A stretch of DNA of 64,000 nt from Clavelina lepadiformis (GCF_947623445.1 NC_135243.1:5272501-5336500); one strand, 5' to 3'; positions 47,801 to 59,421 are shown, counted from the stretch's first letter. Program-made: numbers and translations. Notes: a model not told the origin generated them from the sequence alone.

Positions 47801-48622
47801 TTGCTAAATGTGGAATATATCCAAGTTGAAAAACATACATATTGACATAGCAATGGTATATGCATTTATATTATCACTTATCAGCACAATTTCTCTAACC
47901 CCTTAATTCCTGTCTTTCACGTACATATTTAACTTTGTCTACACTGGTATCTTGTGCAGTAGGTATTTTATTTATAATGTCACCAATTTTAGCCTGCAAG
48001 ACTTCTTTTGTTCATTTTTAATGGTGTTTAAATACAGAACAAGGTTAATTTTACACTTTCAGACCATTTCTTTTACTGACATCAATGGCAAGTGAGAAGT
48101 GACAATAGCAATTGTCTGTCCTCTGAATAGCAATTTACAACAAGTCAAATGAAATTTCGTCAACTTACTGTTATGTAATTATTGCAGCACAAACTAGGTC
48201 TTAATATTGGATGTACAAATCAAAGAGATCGTAATTTTTGAAAATATTTGAAAACCCTGTAGTAGTTTCTACTTTGTTTGAAAAATTATGTATTATACTA
48301 TTTGCATAATTTACCTTACACACTGCCTTACAACTTAGAAGTCAACAAACATGCATTTTGGCCATGATTCATAGCAGCTTATCCATAATGGTTGTTTACA
48401 TAAAAATTTTATAACGACAGTATTTTCAAATCCCATCAAGTTTATGTTGAAATAAACAAGTTAAATAAGCTCTACTATATTTCATATTCATCACCTACTT
48501 GGTCACAAAATTCACATGCTCATGTCCTTAAGGCTGAAAACACTACAAAATGCCTTTATTTTGGTACCTTTAGTGAAACCTGCAGCTTCATGGTGTTCAA
48601 CTTTTATAAACTCGTTGTTCAT
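44845..48622 (-). CDS. CPPED1: CPPED1-like calcineurin-type phosphoesterase (copy C)
   Basis: Six exons of 55, 90, 117, 283, 226 and 132 nt equal those of copy B: 48568-48622, 47658-47747, 47071-47187, 46453-46735, 45391-45616 and 44845-44976. They give 300 residues. The start is MNNEFIKVEHHEAAGFTK. Motifs are IADPQPGLID, ASGNHDLDD, MHIPPF and FSGHLHRNAGG. In this copy the usual GHYH reads GHLH, which keeps both histidines. The introns are longer than in copy B and one of them (45617-46452) carries a TTAA-type MITE. RCL1 starts 0.56 kb further on the same strand. Confidence 0.9.
45717..46143. mobile_element. TTAA-flanked MITE, 427 bp (piggyBac or Kolobok/T2 type)
   Basis: The left end GGAGGCGTATGGGT and right end ACCTATACGCCTCC are inverted repeats with one mismatch. 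They are flanked by TTAA at 45713-45716 and 46144-46147. TTAA target duplication is typical of piggyBac and Kolobok transposons; ends of the form GG(A/R)GG fit the Kolobok/T2 MITE type better. It lies in an intron of CPPED1-like copy C and has no transposase. Confidence 0.8.
46236..46402. mobile_element. Possible decayed hAT-like MITE
   Basis: The left end GGGGTTCCCAACT and right end GATTGGAAACCC are imperfect inverted repeats, similar to hAT MITEs of the GGTTCCCAA type. No target duplication is clear. It lies in the same intron as the TTAA element. Confidence 0.35.
47415..47500. repeat. TA microsatellites in an intron of CPPED1-like copy C
   Basis: Two TA runs (about 47420-47440 and 47477-47490) are followed by a TG-rich tail. 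They are simple repeats, likely variable in length. Confidence 0.8.
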
Positions 48623-49178
48623 CTCTAACTGAAGATATTTTAAAGATGAAACAAATAACACAATAACTTAGCTGAAAAACGTCAGTGAAGTACTGGTAAG
48701 AAAGTTTTATCCAAGGTAGCATTTTAGACAAAAACTTTTACACACTTCTTTTATGACATCATATTTAACATCCACAAAAGTACTGAAAAGGTTAATGAAA
48801 TTGACAAGAAAGTGTATACCGGTAACATTTTCAAATTACTAGTGAACCATGACCACAAAACATTATTCTATTATAGGTACAAAGCTAAATCACAATATAT
48901 CAACATGCACTACGTTATTTTACATTTTAGACCAATGCAACATGCTTATGTTGTGCAAAATTTATGTATATCATATTTGAGAAATTGTATTTCTTTATTT
49001 GTATACTCAGTGCCAGGTAAGGATAGTGGATACAAAATGAAGCAGAAATCAAAAACCCGGAAAAGAATTGAAAATTGTCAATTGGTCATTCAAGGGCTCA
49101 TCAACAGTTGAGCTATTATATACAAATGCTGATCAAATTTCACATAACAACACCAGTACATAATATCTTCAGAAATAA

Positions 49179-50318
49179 CTATCTAATAGTTTTGCTTATA
49201 TTTGAAAATCCTACACCAACACAAGTGAGTAAAACTTTAGAAGCACCCTGTCGGCCCCCTAGCTCATCGGGATCTGGAGTGATGATGTCAAATTTAAACA
49301 TAACCCCAAAAAAATCTCGCAAGTGTCTCATGAACTGGATAGTGTATGGTGTTAGACTTCCCATAACTATTTTCCCAACGTTCTGATCTCCGAGAGCCAT
49401 GAAGAGAGCAGCTAGGTATTGGCTAGATGATGACACCAAACCTCCTTGATGAATCTCTTCCATCAAACGATTGGCTGCAAGTCTTCCTAAATCCTCGGGA
49501 ACTAGAGGCATATCACTCATGCTTCTGGCTGTAGATGCCTCTGCACTCAAGATGTGTCCAGACGTTGTCTCCGCATAGAGACACAACCCGAATCCGGGTG
49601 AGTTTCCAGATTGTACTCCTTTCCTATGGTCAGTGTAAATGTAAACATCCGGCACAAAACTGTTCAAAATTGCCCTTGAAGAGTCTACCAGTCTATTGGT
49701 TATCTGTGGGGATACCCTTGTGGCATAAGCCATTCCTCGAACTCGTTTAATCTTTTCCAGTTGCATAAACTGGGCACAATTTAATTTACGACACACTGGA
49801 GATTGAAAAATAATTTCTCCGCCACCATCTGGAGCTGCCCCACGCTTGACTATTTTTAATTCAAGGCCATTAAGAATACCAAATTGACGCATAACAGGTA
49901 GTGATGTCTCCTTCAGTAAATCAACGGATGGATCAGCATTATCATTTGTCACTCCCTTTAAAGTCGCCTTCACAGGTTGTTTGCAAAACGGCGCAAGGCA
50001 GAGAAGAATTTCCAAGTAGTAGCCAATCGCCCGTTCATTGTTGCAATCATGTTCAAATGCTCCACCCTGTAGAATCCCTGGCTCGTACACCAAGGTAGTG
50101 CCAGAGACACTTATTGCAATGGTTGTTCCATTTGTTATTTTATCAAGCAATCGCAACAAACTGGCTTCAAATTCATGCAGTCCAGGACTTTCATCTTTTG
50201 AACGAATTCTTCTAATTTTTACTTTTTTTCCGCTTAAAGTCGCCAGCACCAAACGCTGGCGTAAAAAATTACATCCATCGTAAATCAGGTCTTGAGACAT
50301 TTTCAGGCAGTCAAACAC
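49179..50318 (-). CDS. RCL1: RNA 3'-terminal phosphate cyclase-like protein (intronless)
   Basis: A single frame of 379 residues aligns with RCL1 from end to end. It reads YDGCNFLRQRLVLATLSGKK near the start, then LLDKITNGTTI, RGMAYATRVSPQ, YIYTDHRKG and LTCVGVGFSNISKT at the end. RCL1 is a nucleolar endonuclease-type factor for 18S rRNA processing. It works with BMS1 in the small-subunit processome and lacks the cyclase activity of the related RtcA. The family usually begins close to LxYxGCNFLRQR, so the second ATG (50298-50300, MSQDLIYDG) is as likely a start as the first. Length is equal to human (373). No intron is present, unlike its CPPED1 neighbours. The downstream gap to CPPED1-like copy C is short. 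Confidence 0.96.
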   Translation of the reverse strand: MFDCLKMSQDLIYDGCNFLRQRLVLATLSGKKVKIRRIRSKDESPGLHEFEASLLRLLDKITNGTTIAISVSGTTLVYEPGILQGGAFEHDCNNERAIGYYLEILLCLAPFCKQPVKATLKGVTNDNADPSVDLLKETSLPVMRQFGILNGLELKIVKRGAAPDGGGEIIFQSPVCRKLNCAQFMQLEKIKRVRGMAYATRVSPQITNRLVDSSRAILNSFVPDVYIYTDHRKGVQSGNSPGFGLCLYAETTSGHILSAEASTARSMSDMPLVPEDLGRLAANRLMEEIHQGGLVSSSSQYLAALFMALGDQNVGKIVMGSLTPYTIQFMRHLRDFFGVMFKFDIITPDPDELGGRQGASKVLLTCVGVGFSNISKTIR

Positions 50319-50319
50319 A

Positions 50320-51360
50320 GATGGAATAAATACTGATACCTAATAAAGTATAGTAGCCTATGCTAGGCTATATATAAAAAACACAAGTAGGTTACATAAT
50401 TTTTTTGCTTGACCAAGCATTGATAGTTATTGACTTATTGTATTGACACTAAACTTACGTTATAAGCCAATCAATTTCTCAGGACTCCTAGATTTGAAAA
50501 TAAGTTGGCGCAATACTTTTTTAGACTATACAAACTTGTACTAAATAGAGCTATAAATAGCTCCATGATTGTACATGTAATTTCTCTCGCAAAACAAAAA
50601 AATTTCCAACCTTGTGACACTAACATCTAACTTAGTCAACAAGACCAGTAGGTTTAAAGCCCTACTTCAATTTGAGGTCGAGCTGAAAACCATTAGTGTA
50701 CCGAGTCGACATGCATGATATGTAGAAAACAACCACAAAATATTTAAATGGACAGGTATATAGTATACAAGTGCACAACCAGATGATGTCACACATTAAA
50801 TAGCTAGGGTCTAGCATACCAAAGCATCTTGTGGATGAGTATTGTAGGCCTATACTAGACCCAAACGGACTTCTTACTCGGGCAGCATCCGTATCAATGT
50901 TGCTGATAGTAGTTTTGTAGGTCTAGGCTACTTTGCAATCATCATTAACGATATTTTTCGCCGTTTAAGCTTAAAAAGGCCAACGAAAATGATAGTCACA
51001 AAAACTCGCTGGTAACAACCAGCACGGTCACGAAGAGGGGTCGTAACTAACCACCTGCCTGGAGGCATGTGTCTCGGATACCTAGCGGTAACAGTGGCAT
51101 GTGTCTTGGATACCTAGCGTTAACAGTGGCATGTGTCTGCGGTAGCATGTTGCAATTGCAACATATTTCATTTTGCTTCATGAAATGGCGAAATTGTCGG
51201 TAAAAACTGCAATATAGCCATATTAACATGTTGCTTTGCAGTGTGTACTTGCCTGATATTTCTAGGTGGAGATGGTAACTTACTTACGGTCACAATCTAT
51301 ATAGTTAGCTCTATTCTGGCAGTGCTTGAGTGCTGCACACACCATCACCGATCTATGATC
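50320..51360. other. Upstream region of RCL1, no gene seen
   Basis: Contains the presumed RCL1 promoter. A minisatellite of about 37 bp, repeated about twice, lies at 51065-51140 (GGCATGTGTCT...GGATACCTAGCG). No exon found. Confidence 0.45.
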
Positions 51361-51870
51361 GGATAGCCTATGACAAATTAAAGTTCGTTTGTGTATTACT
51401 TGTGTGAAGTATTACACAACAAACATATCTGTCATAATGACCGCGTATGCTGGCGGTAATTGTTAGAATATGAGCGAGGACGATTGATAACTTGTTTTGC
51501 TTCAATGTCATCAATGATATGAGTTCTCATTTCTCAAACGGCGTGATAGTGCTGTTAGTTGCTTAAATTCTGTATATACATATTACTAAATGATAAAGTT
51601 CCCATTTTTATTTATTATCAGATACAAAGGTTTTCACCTGCGGGCAAAGCTTACTGAATGTTACATTGCGCTTGGTAACAAGTAAAAGACAAAGAAAAGA
51701 TTGTAAACATTACAACAGTATATATATATGGCACACCAATTTAAGCGAGGTGATTTATCTGAACGCCATTAAGGAGAATTCAAGTCCGGTCAACAACTGA
51801 ATTGCAAGATCTCAAAATAAAATTTCAGCATTTCCAAAACAACTCAATGCTCGTGTCGTAACCGTCAAAG
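51361..51870 (-). repeat. Dispersed repeat of about 510 bp, copy 2 (inverted)
   Basis: This is the inverted counterpart of 22370-22887, with the same landmarks in reverse order and only small indels. The two copies point in opposite directions about 28 kb apart. Coding capacity is absent. Confidence 0.75.
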
Positions 51871-53080
51871 ACCTTTTCGATAAAAAGGCAATACTGGTTC
51901 ACATACCGGGTACCCTTGATCCACCTGGCGTTAGCATACTGCATGTATGAAACTTGCTCGAAAACTCTCCAGTTTTTTTCTATTAAATTCTGAATTTATG
52001 TGTTAATGCTAATTTTCGCCATCGACTTTGAATGTAAAAGATAAATGCTGATTGCCAATAAAAACAGCTCAATGAAATCATCCCCCTTTAAGTGTAATGG
52101 ATCTGAAGAACGCTTTGTCTCATGGAAAAGGTAAAAGGGTTGTTTACGCTTAGGAGGGGTAACCAAAAATGAAGAGATTCTTTTGAATTATGAGGGTATC
52201 TTACCTTAATATTGCCTATTGAATTATCCAACTCTATTGTCGGCCGAAATGATATAATGGTATTAAAAAATACCACCCGAGACGCTACAGATCAATTCAC
52301 GATGAATCCATTAACGGGTGAAATAAAATTACAAGCGCTTAGGCCTTAGAAGGAGTAAATACGAAAAGAAATAGCAAATTTGCAGGCTCGCAAGTTTGAG
52401 TCGTACACTTTCAAGTTTAACACTTTTACATGCCTGTAAATCTAAATATATGTGATAACATGACTTTAGCACATGAACATAATCTGATAAATATACATAA
52501 CAGAGGAATGTCATTAAAACATTGCTTGGAACTTATGAAAACAATATTACAATTACAAAAACAAGACACGGATTTTCCAAAAATTCGTCACGCACACAAT
52601 AAAAACTGCCATTCCGTGGTAAAAATTATTCTGAAGAAAAAGTAGAAAAATTAATTAAAATCATTTTATTCTGAAAAAATTATTCTGAAGAAAAATAGGT
52701 TAACAAATTGATTCAGATTGTAAAACTTTCAAAACTTGTAATTTTGACTTTCCTCTTTTTTTAATTGGATTAAATTATTTTTTTAACGGTTAGAAAACAA
52801 CATTAAAACAACTGACAATGCATAGTCACAAACAACGGTCATAAACTCTTCAAATATTCCATCTCCATTCTAAAACTCCGATTAAGCTATACTGTCAAGG
52901 AGATGCTCATTGTGCTTGCTCATTGTTGTTATAATTTGAACACCTGCGAATAACAAAAATAGGTTTAATAACTATATGACCAATAGATCGGTAGCAGTAG
53001 TTTTTAGGTAATAACTAGTATGAAAAATCCATAAAATGTATTGTTTGTATTAATTGAAGAATTTAGTATAACATATTATT
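51870..53080. other. No gene seen
   Basis: AT-rich DNA with a short direct duplication of AATTATTCTGAAGAAAAA near 52624 and 52678. No exon or complete element. Confidence 0.4.
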
Positions 53081-53210
53081 GGGCTCAGTGGTAGAGCGGT
53101 CACTGGCTCTTAAAAAAGCAAAGTGGGTTTGATTCTCAGTTGGGCTAGCGCTGTAATATCCTTGAGGAAGGTATGGATGACGATTGCTTGTGCAATATAA
53201 AATGAAATCA
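53081..53210 (+). repeat. tRNA-derived SINE
   Basis: The head GGGCTCAGTGGTAGAGCGG fits a tRNA A-box region, and GGGTTTGATTCTC (53125-53137) fits a B box. It is followed by a body with ATATCCTTGAGGAAGG, a motif common behind tRNA heads in animal SINEs. It does not fold as a full tRNA. It lies 35 bp past the stop codon of the next gene, in its probable 3' UTR, in antisense. Confidence 0.65.
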
Positions 53211-53244
53211 GAAAAAAATGTGGTAAACAAATGAAAAAGGAGGG

Positions 53245-56200
53245 TCAATCAGAATTTAAACAAAGGCAAGCTCGGTAACCAGGGTTTGAGTGATGAGGAA
53301 TCATTGCCGGGTTTAAGTCATGAAAAAACAATTCCTCATTCCAAGCATAAAGATTGTGATACCATGTCATAAGCATGCTGCTACCTTGTGCAGAGATATC
53401 TTTCATAGTCTGCAAAGCTTGCCGATCTACTGGGTGAAGACAGTTCGTGACAATGTAATCTGGTTGATGACGATAAGCCTCTAGGAGAGCAGCCCTGTTA
53501 GAAGCATATACCTCGGTGTGTATGCATCTTGAATTGCCTATAACTGGTGGAGGCTCATGACCATATCCACAGATCTAAACATTTACATCTTATAAGCAGC
53601 ACTGACAAAACAAAAGTTTCCGAAAGGTTTTAGTTTAGAAAAATATTGTGGCTAAAAGCAAAAGAATATAGAACACAGAGGAGTCTCAATAACTCAAAGC
53701 TGAAGGGGTTCATCAAATTACTTGAGTTATCTGTTGTTGATGTAATTTAAATTTTACTGTGTATGGGAATTTTACAGAAACTGATCAGGTCGGTAGAAAC
53801 AGAAAGAAATCATTTTTGCATTATCTGAAACCTAAAAATAAAATATTTGAGTTAACAAAGCCTCCACTGTGACTGTCATAAACAAAAAATAAACGTACTC
53901 CTCCATCACGATCAACAATGAACACGTGATCTCTTTGAGAGCGTATTTGGGCTAGAGATCTCAAATAGCTGTGTATGACATCATTCATGCACTCTGCTGG
54001 ATCGTAAATTATAAAACAAAGATTTCTGAGCTGTTTTTCCTCAAAGCTGGAAATGGAACTGGGAGCATGGGACTGGAGCATTAGAGTCATACCAACAATG
54101 TCATCATCCCTTTTCATAAGCCTTAGGAATCAAGTTTTTTAATAGAACAAAATAAAGCCACAATGCAGTTTGAAACATACCAGAAGCACTTTTTTATTAA
54201 CTACTTCTATTAACTATTTTCTGTTGAAAATGTTACCTGATCACATGCAGACTGTCTCTAACTCCAAACAATGTTGTGAGGAATCTGACAATGTCTTTAT
54301 GCTCAAGAATTTGCTTAAGTAGGGCACCATCTACTTTGCTTTGATCGGAGAGTTCATATGTTGAATACTTAAGTTTCGCATCATTTGATGCCAACCTAAC
54401 GATGACATATACATAGCAAGAAACTTTATCAAAGTCAATGTACTGGCTACTAAATGAGAACTGTAAAACAACTATTAATAAAACATAAATTGTATCATAG
54501 TAATCCTACAAGCTACTAAACTTGTTGAGTGACTGATACAGTAATGATTAACTTAATTTTTATACCGTTACACTTTTACTTCTCTACACTTTTAATGCCT
54601 TTAAATATTAAAAATCGGCAAGTGCTGGAATTGCATTTTTAAAGTGTGTGAAAACAACAATTGGAATTAGTTGTGAAATGGTCCTATCTTTAATAATAAC
54701 CTTTAAAATGGGATACAATAAAATAATAAAAGTTTTCAGTGGTGTATAACAAGAACACCTATTGGCTCCACTTTATCAGCTAACTGAATTTATGATAAGT
54801 AACGATTTATAATATATACAATTTGTAATTTATGAATTATGATACAGAAAAAACAACTTAAAAATAAAGAATATCCTCATAAACGTCACTAATGTAACCT
54901 TATTCATTTCCACTCACTTAATAAGTGGAGCTTTTCCAACGTCAAATGCAATTGTCTTAATTTTTGTGTAGTCTTTTATGTTCGCTGTTGTCAGCAAACG
55001 CTCCAATGAAGATAGAAACATGACTCCGAACAAATTGCGCAAAGTTTCTTTAACTCCTTTATGGGCCTCTGAATTTTCGTTACTTGTAACTTTCAAATCT
55101 CCAAACCCTGTTTATTGTAGTGTTTTAAAGATACAGTATACTATGAATAAAAACATTCTACAGCTCCCTTTGGTGGTCAACTTAGCAGGGTTCTACTATA
55201 TGTAATATTTAAGTAGATAACATAATTTAAACTAATGTATTACAAAACTAGTGTATACTTGCAGATTATCTGATTGATCACATGATAATGATGGCTCAGT
55301 AACTGTGTCTAACTAAGTGAGTTATATACCATTTGAATTTAAGCTAGATGATGGTGGGTTTTGGTTCATCTCCACACAAGTGTTTCTAGTATCATCCGTC
55401 CCTAATGAAAGTAGGCTATCTTGAGATGTGTAGTTAAATATTTTACAGAATTGTAAATGGTACATCATAATATCTAAAATGACAACTATGGTTCGAGTGA
55501 ATTTATAAAACAAATTACCTTTACCATATTAATGGCTAATTATACAAACAAAAAGTGTGCAATTGTTAGATAACCAAATTCTATGAGTAGGCTATATGAA
55601 CATGTCTATATACCACGGCAACTTACCAGTAAAATTTAAAGTTGAAGATGATAGGTTCTGCCTTACATTCACGATGGTTGAGCTGGTACTGGTGTTACTG
55701 GTTGCAGCAAAATCACTGAGAGTTTGAATCGGAGTCACGACTGAGTTGGCTGCGTTGGTTGCGTATGCTTCTCTTTGTGGGTGTTTGAGTATCGAAACAT
55801 TGTCATCAATTCCTACTTGGAAGACTGACATGTGCTTCAAGAGGAATTCCTTTATAGCCTCAGGAGATGCCTTACCTCCGATTGTTCCAATTATAACGGC
55901 TTGTCCTTCACTTTTCTGACTCAGGTAACCGGCAAGCTGTTTGATATCACAACCCTTTCCTCGTTTAGCATTTATCTTTTCATAAAAATAAGAAACTGTT
56001 TTGCTAACAGCATCGTCCTGAGCATGCTCGCCTGGGTGCTTCTTCAAGGTAACTTGTTGACCATCAACATCAAAGACAAAAGAGTTTCTTTTGAGGAATT
56101 CACAAAAAACAAGAGAATTTGTTGAAGTAATGACATTTTTTACCTCCTTGGGTGCTTGATTCCAATGGCCCGCTAGTTGGGTACATGTTAAGGATTGCTT

Positions 56201-56698
56201 TTCTAAAAATTTCGAAAAATACATCACAGCTTCATAATCATCAGCATTTACCTTTTGCTCAAGAGAAAGAAGGTAAACATTTTCCTTCAACAGAATGAAC
56301 AAATCATCGTTTCGGGCGATAAAATTAACCACGCCCTGTGCCCAGCTTTTGTCAGCTTTAATGTAAGCTGTTGTCGCTTTGTCACATTTTTTCAGAAATG
56401 CCTCTGAATGTATTTCTGAAAATTTCACAAAGTCATTCTCTCCTAAGAAACTTTTCAAAAGCTCTCTAAGCTTTGTCTCATATTGATTCAAACAGACCTC
56501 TTCGTGTTTTATTGTGAATAAATTTGAGCTGGATGTAAGAAAATTATGCAGCTGATCCACAGTTGCAGTTTTCAAATCCTTTGGACAGTTAGGTGGGTCA
56601 GTGGTTGTGGTACAAATGCCCAATAAACTATGGGCATTTGTTGCTCCATTCTTTTTAAGAACATTTACAATGAATTGTCCCCAGGCGTCAGAAGGCAT
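53245..56698 (-). CDS. Winged-helix-like repeats fused to a Ycf45/SpoIIIAA-like ATPase fold with degenerate Walker motifs
   Basis: Six exons keep phase and give 687 residues: 55627-56698, 55330-55419, 54918-55107, 54237-54395, 53899-54121 and 53245-53574. Residues 1-310 hold about four similar units. Each ends in a pattern like FLKRNSFVFDVDGQQVTLKK (200-220) or FLLKHMSVFQV (285-295), and two share an LAG(H/Y) helix. They resemble Egalitarian-type winged-helix domains. Residues 390-687 follow the order of bacterial/plastid Ycf45-R3H ATPases: FDVGKAP, then DDIVGMTL (family EIVGLT), then ICGYGHEPPPVIGNSR (family EIAGDGDIPHPAIGRAR), then LLEAYRHQPDYIV (family MIEAVENHMPEVIV). The P-loop position reads YDPAECMN (543-550) instead of GPPGVGKT, and the Walker B position reads VTNCLHP instead of VIDEIGTE. 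I infer an inactive ATPase fold, perhaps nucleic-acid binding. Function unknown. Confidence 0.65.
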
Positions 56699-56699
56699 T

Positions 56700-59000
56700 G
56701 TTTACCACAACAGCTAATTGCCTGTCTGATCTACAAACAGGAAGTGAAAACCAAGTCATAAGAAAACATTGATTATGTCGATACAACAACGGCGCTACAA
56801 CGTTGGAAGGTCACCAAACCCTGAGTAATTTAAACATGTTGTTAAATGACAACAATTTAGAAAAATAAACATCTTAATTCATCCTATGGTAGTGTGGTAT
56901 ATCCCATTTAGGCGACTGAAGTTCAGGATAAAATTTTGTTACTCAAATAACAAGTCAAACATTTTTTCCAAAGGACAGAAACTTTCTCATTCTGAGTAAA
57001 CTATCCAAAAAGGGAAAATTGTTAGTAAACTTTTTTGTTGTTTTTTTACCAGTTTTAATAGTATTGCGTAGGGTAGCTCGAAGCTGTAGTGTAAACTTAG
57101 TAATGATCATAAGCCTATGATAGACTAAAATGGTAATATTGCTGTTCTGAGTAACATATCCATCAATTTGTATAATCGATTAAAAAATAGCAGCATCTAT
57201 TTCAAAAATTTTACATTCATAGCAATCTTCTCGTTTCACTTCTGCCTGTCACTATTTCACCAGAGAAAATTGGATGTTCGAAGCTATTTTTTATAGTCCC
57301 TTGTAAACCTAACTTAAATATTAGGATATAGTAACCTAAACCTAACTTAAATCTTTCCTGTAATCAAAATCTAACGTCAATTTCCAGCAACTTGGGTGGC
57401 AATTTCTAATAACATTATTTCATTTCTTGTAAAGTGTTGTCTAACTTGTGGTTGACATTTATGAATATATGGTTTTGATAAAAACTTGAACTGATGATTG
57501 ACATTTAGTAACTTTCTCTGAACTACTTAATGTGAAAACAATTTTCATCTATTCCCATGTTTCCTGCATTTATTGTGATAAGTAATCTTGATTGGAAACG
57601 TCTATCTCCCTTAACCTCCGTCCAACTTATTCCATATGTCTCATTGTGTAAGCTTTCAGCTATACGTTATCCTCATGGTTTTATCATTGTTTTGTCCGCT
57701 ACGGCTGCCGTAATCAGCCACCGTAATCATTTTATACATTTTAACTGGGTCATCTTCACGCTATAAAAACTCGCGTTTCTACCAAAAGCAGAGTTATCTC
57801 AGTGAATCACCAAAACGAGCAAATGAGTAGCCAAGTCAGACCTGATGGTAACGAAATCATAGACGACTTGTAAAACAACATGCGATTTGTTTGATTACCT
57901 AGTGTAAAAACATGTACAGAATCTCAAATAAACGGTTTCCCTTGTAAGCAAATTTGTAGCCAACTGACAGCCACACAATGTTAGGGTATTCTAAAAACAC
58001 GCAAGCACTAGAGTCAGAATTTTTAGCAGGTTAATTTAGTGAGAAAACCGCTTTTTCGTAAACTCATCACTTCAAATTAAACCATAATTTAATTTGCATA
58101 AATCCACTTTTAGTATGCCCATTTTCCTATCTAACCTAACTGCCTATCTTAGCAGTGGACTGCGTGACATACTTACGGTGAAATAGTCACTTCGTAAAAT
58201 TTTACCGGAAAGTTGTAGCTTAAAAGTTAATTATTTATCTGTAACCTATAATCCTATATCACTGTATCAGTAAAAATCAACAACCCTGTGATAATAAAGG
58301 GATATTATAGCCTAGTATACATATCGAATAGAATAAAGAATTGTTATTTTCAGACGTTTGCTTTACTAAACAGGACATTAATGATAGATAACATTGCGTA
58401 CCAATAAATTTCTGTTTTCCGTTTTAAGTCGTGACATAAATATCGCACCTGCCTATCTTGCGTGAGTTATGCACAGCTGTTCAATGCATTCATTCTACTA
58501 AGATCAACCCTATAACATGGACGTCTTAATGCTCATGTTGTGCCAATGTTTTGTCTAAATGTAATTCTTCAAAGAAAATTCAATATAATCAGTATATACA
58601 GTTGTCATTCCTATGTAACTATTGTTAAATTCTATTGGAATAAGTTCAGTGTTGAGAGAGACAACTTTATTGTCATCTTCACAACCCTATCAAATCAACC
58701 TTAATTCACTTTGACATATCATCATTTTAATTTACCTTAACGTTACTCTAACCGTTACTGGCAAAACTTAACTATATGTGCGTGCATTTTCTCCAAACTG
58801 TGCAATACATCGGTGGAATAAGCTCTGTTCTGCCACTTTGCCAACAACTGTTTTATTAACCTGGTCTTGGAAAACCCAAGACGTAAAACTCTCCTTTCCC
58901 TGTAGGTAAATTCCCCGCATACGAGTCCTGTTTAGATAAATAGATACGTTATGTTTTTTAATATTATTAGGTAGAAAGAGTAGAAGTCGATTTTAAATAC
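56700..59000. other. Intergenic, with a small repeat shared with 31.8 kb
   Basis: 58134-58200 resembles 31836-31925. A plus frame at 57557-57766 has no domain. No exon recognised. Confidence 0.45.
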
Positions 59001-59421
59001 CATAAAGTTGCAAACAAAGCAACTAGCGCCGGAAACATAATTTGTTAACAATGCACGAGAACTAATATATTTCGGACATGAACATATTTCCTTTATCAGA
59101 GTGAGAAACGAATGTAAAAGTTAAAATGCTGTTTTTGCACCTTGCCTTTTGCAACATCTGCTACCGCCACAGCCTGTAATTTTGAACAATGCCTTTGCAC
59201 CTATTATTATCATTTACTGTATCGTTTTGTCTGGAATCTCTAAATTTCGCGTCTTTTTTGCAGCTACTCCGATACGGAGTTGTTCAAAATATTTACACAA
59301 CTTTGGTTTTAACAATTACATTCGTTTCTCACTCTGATGAAGGACATCTGCTCATGTTAGGTCTCGTGCATTGTTAATAAATGACGTTTCCTGCGCTAGT
59401 TGCTTTGTTTGCAACTTTATG
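59001..59421. mobile_element. Foldback element with about 120-bp inverted arms
   Basis: The arm at 59001-59120 (CATAAAGTTGCAAACAAAGC ... CATCTGTCC-like part ... CAGAGTGAGAAACGAATGTA) matches the reverse complement of 59305-59421 with scattered differences. A unique spacer of about 185 bp separates them. The ends coincide with the start of similarity, as in a foldback transposon or long-TIR MITE. CACTCTGATGAAGGA in the arm recalls a motif frequent in animal retroelement tails. No flanking duplication is obvious. An RNA across it would form a long hairpin. Confidence 0.65.

Noticed and set aside
53081-53150. tRNA gene
   Set aside because: A- and B-box-like motifs are present, but the acceptor and anticodon stems do not pair; a tRNA-derived SINE explains it better.
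53821-53898. Extension of the fifth exon of the pseudo-ATPase gene past 53899
   Set aside because: A strong GTACGT donor at 53893-53898 leads in phase to the next exon, which continues the Ycf45-like motif order. The read-through ends at a stop soon after.
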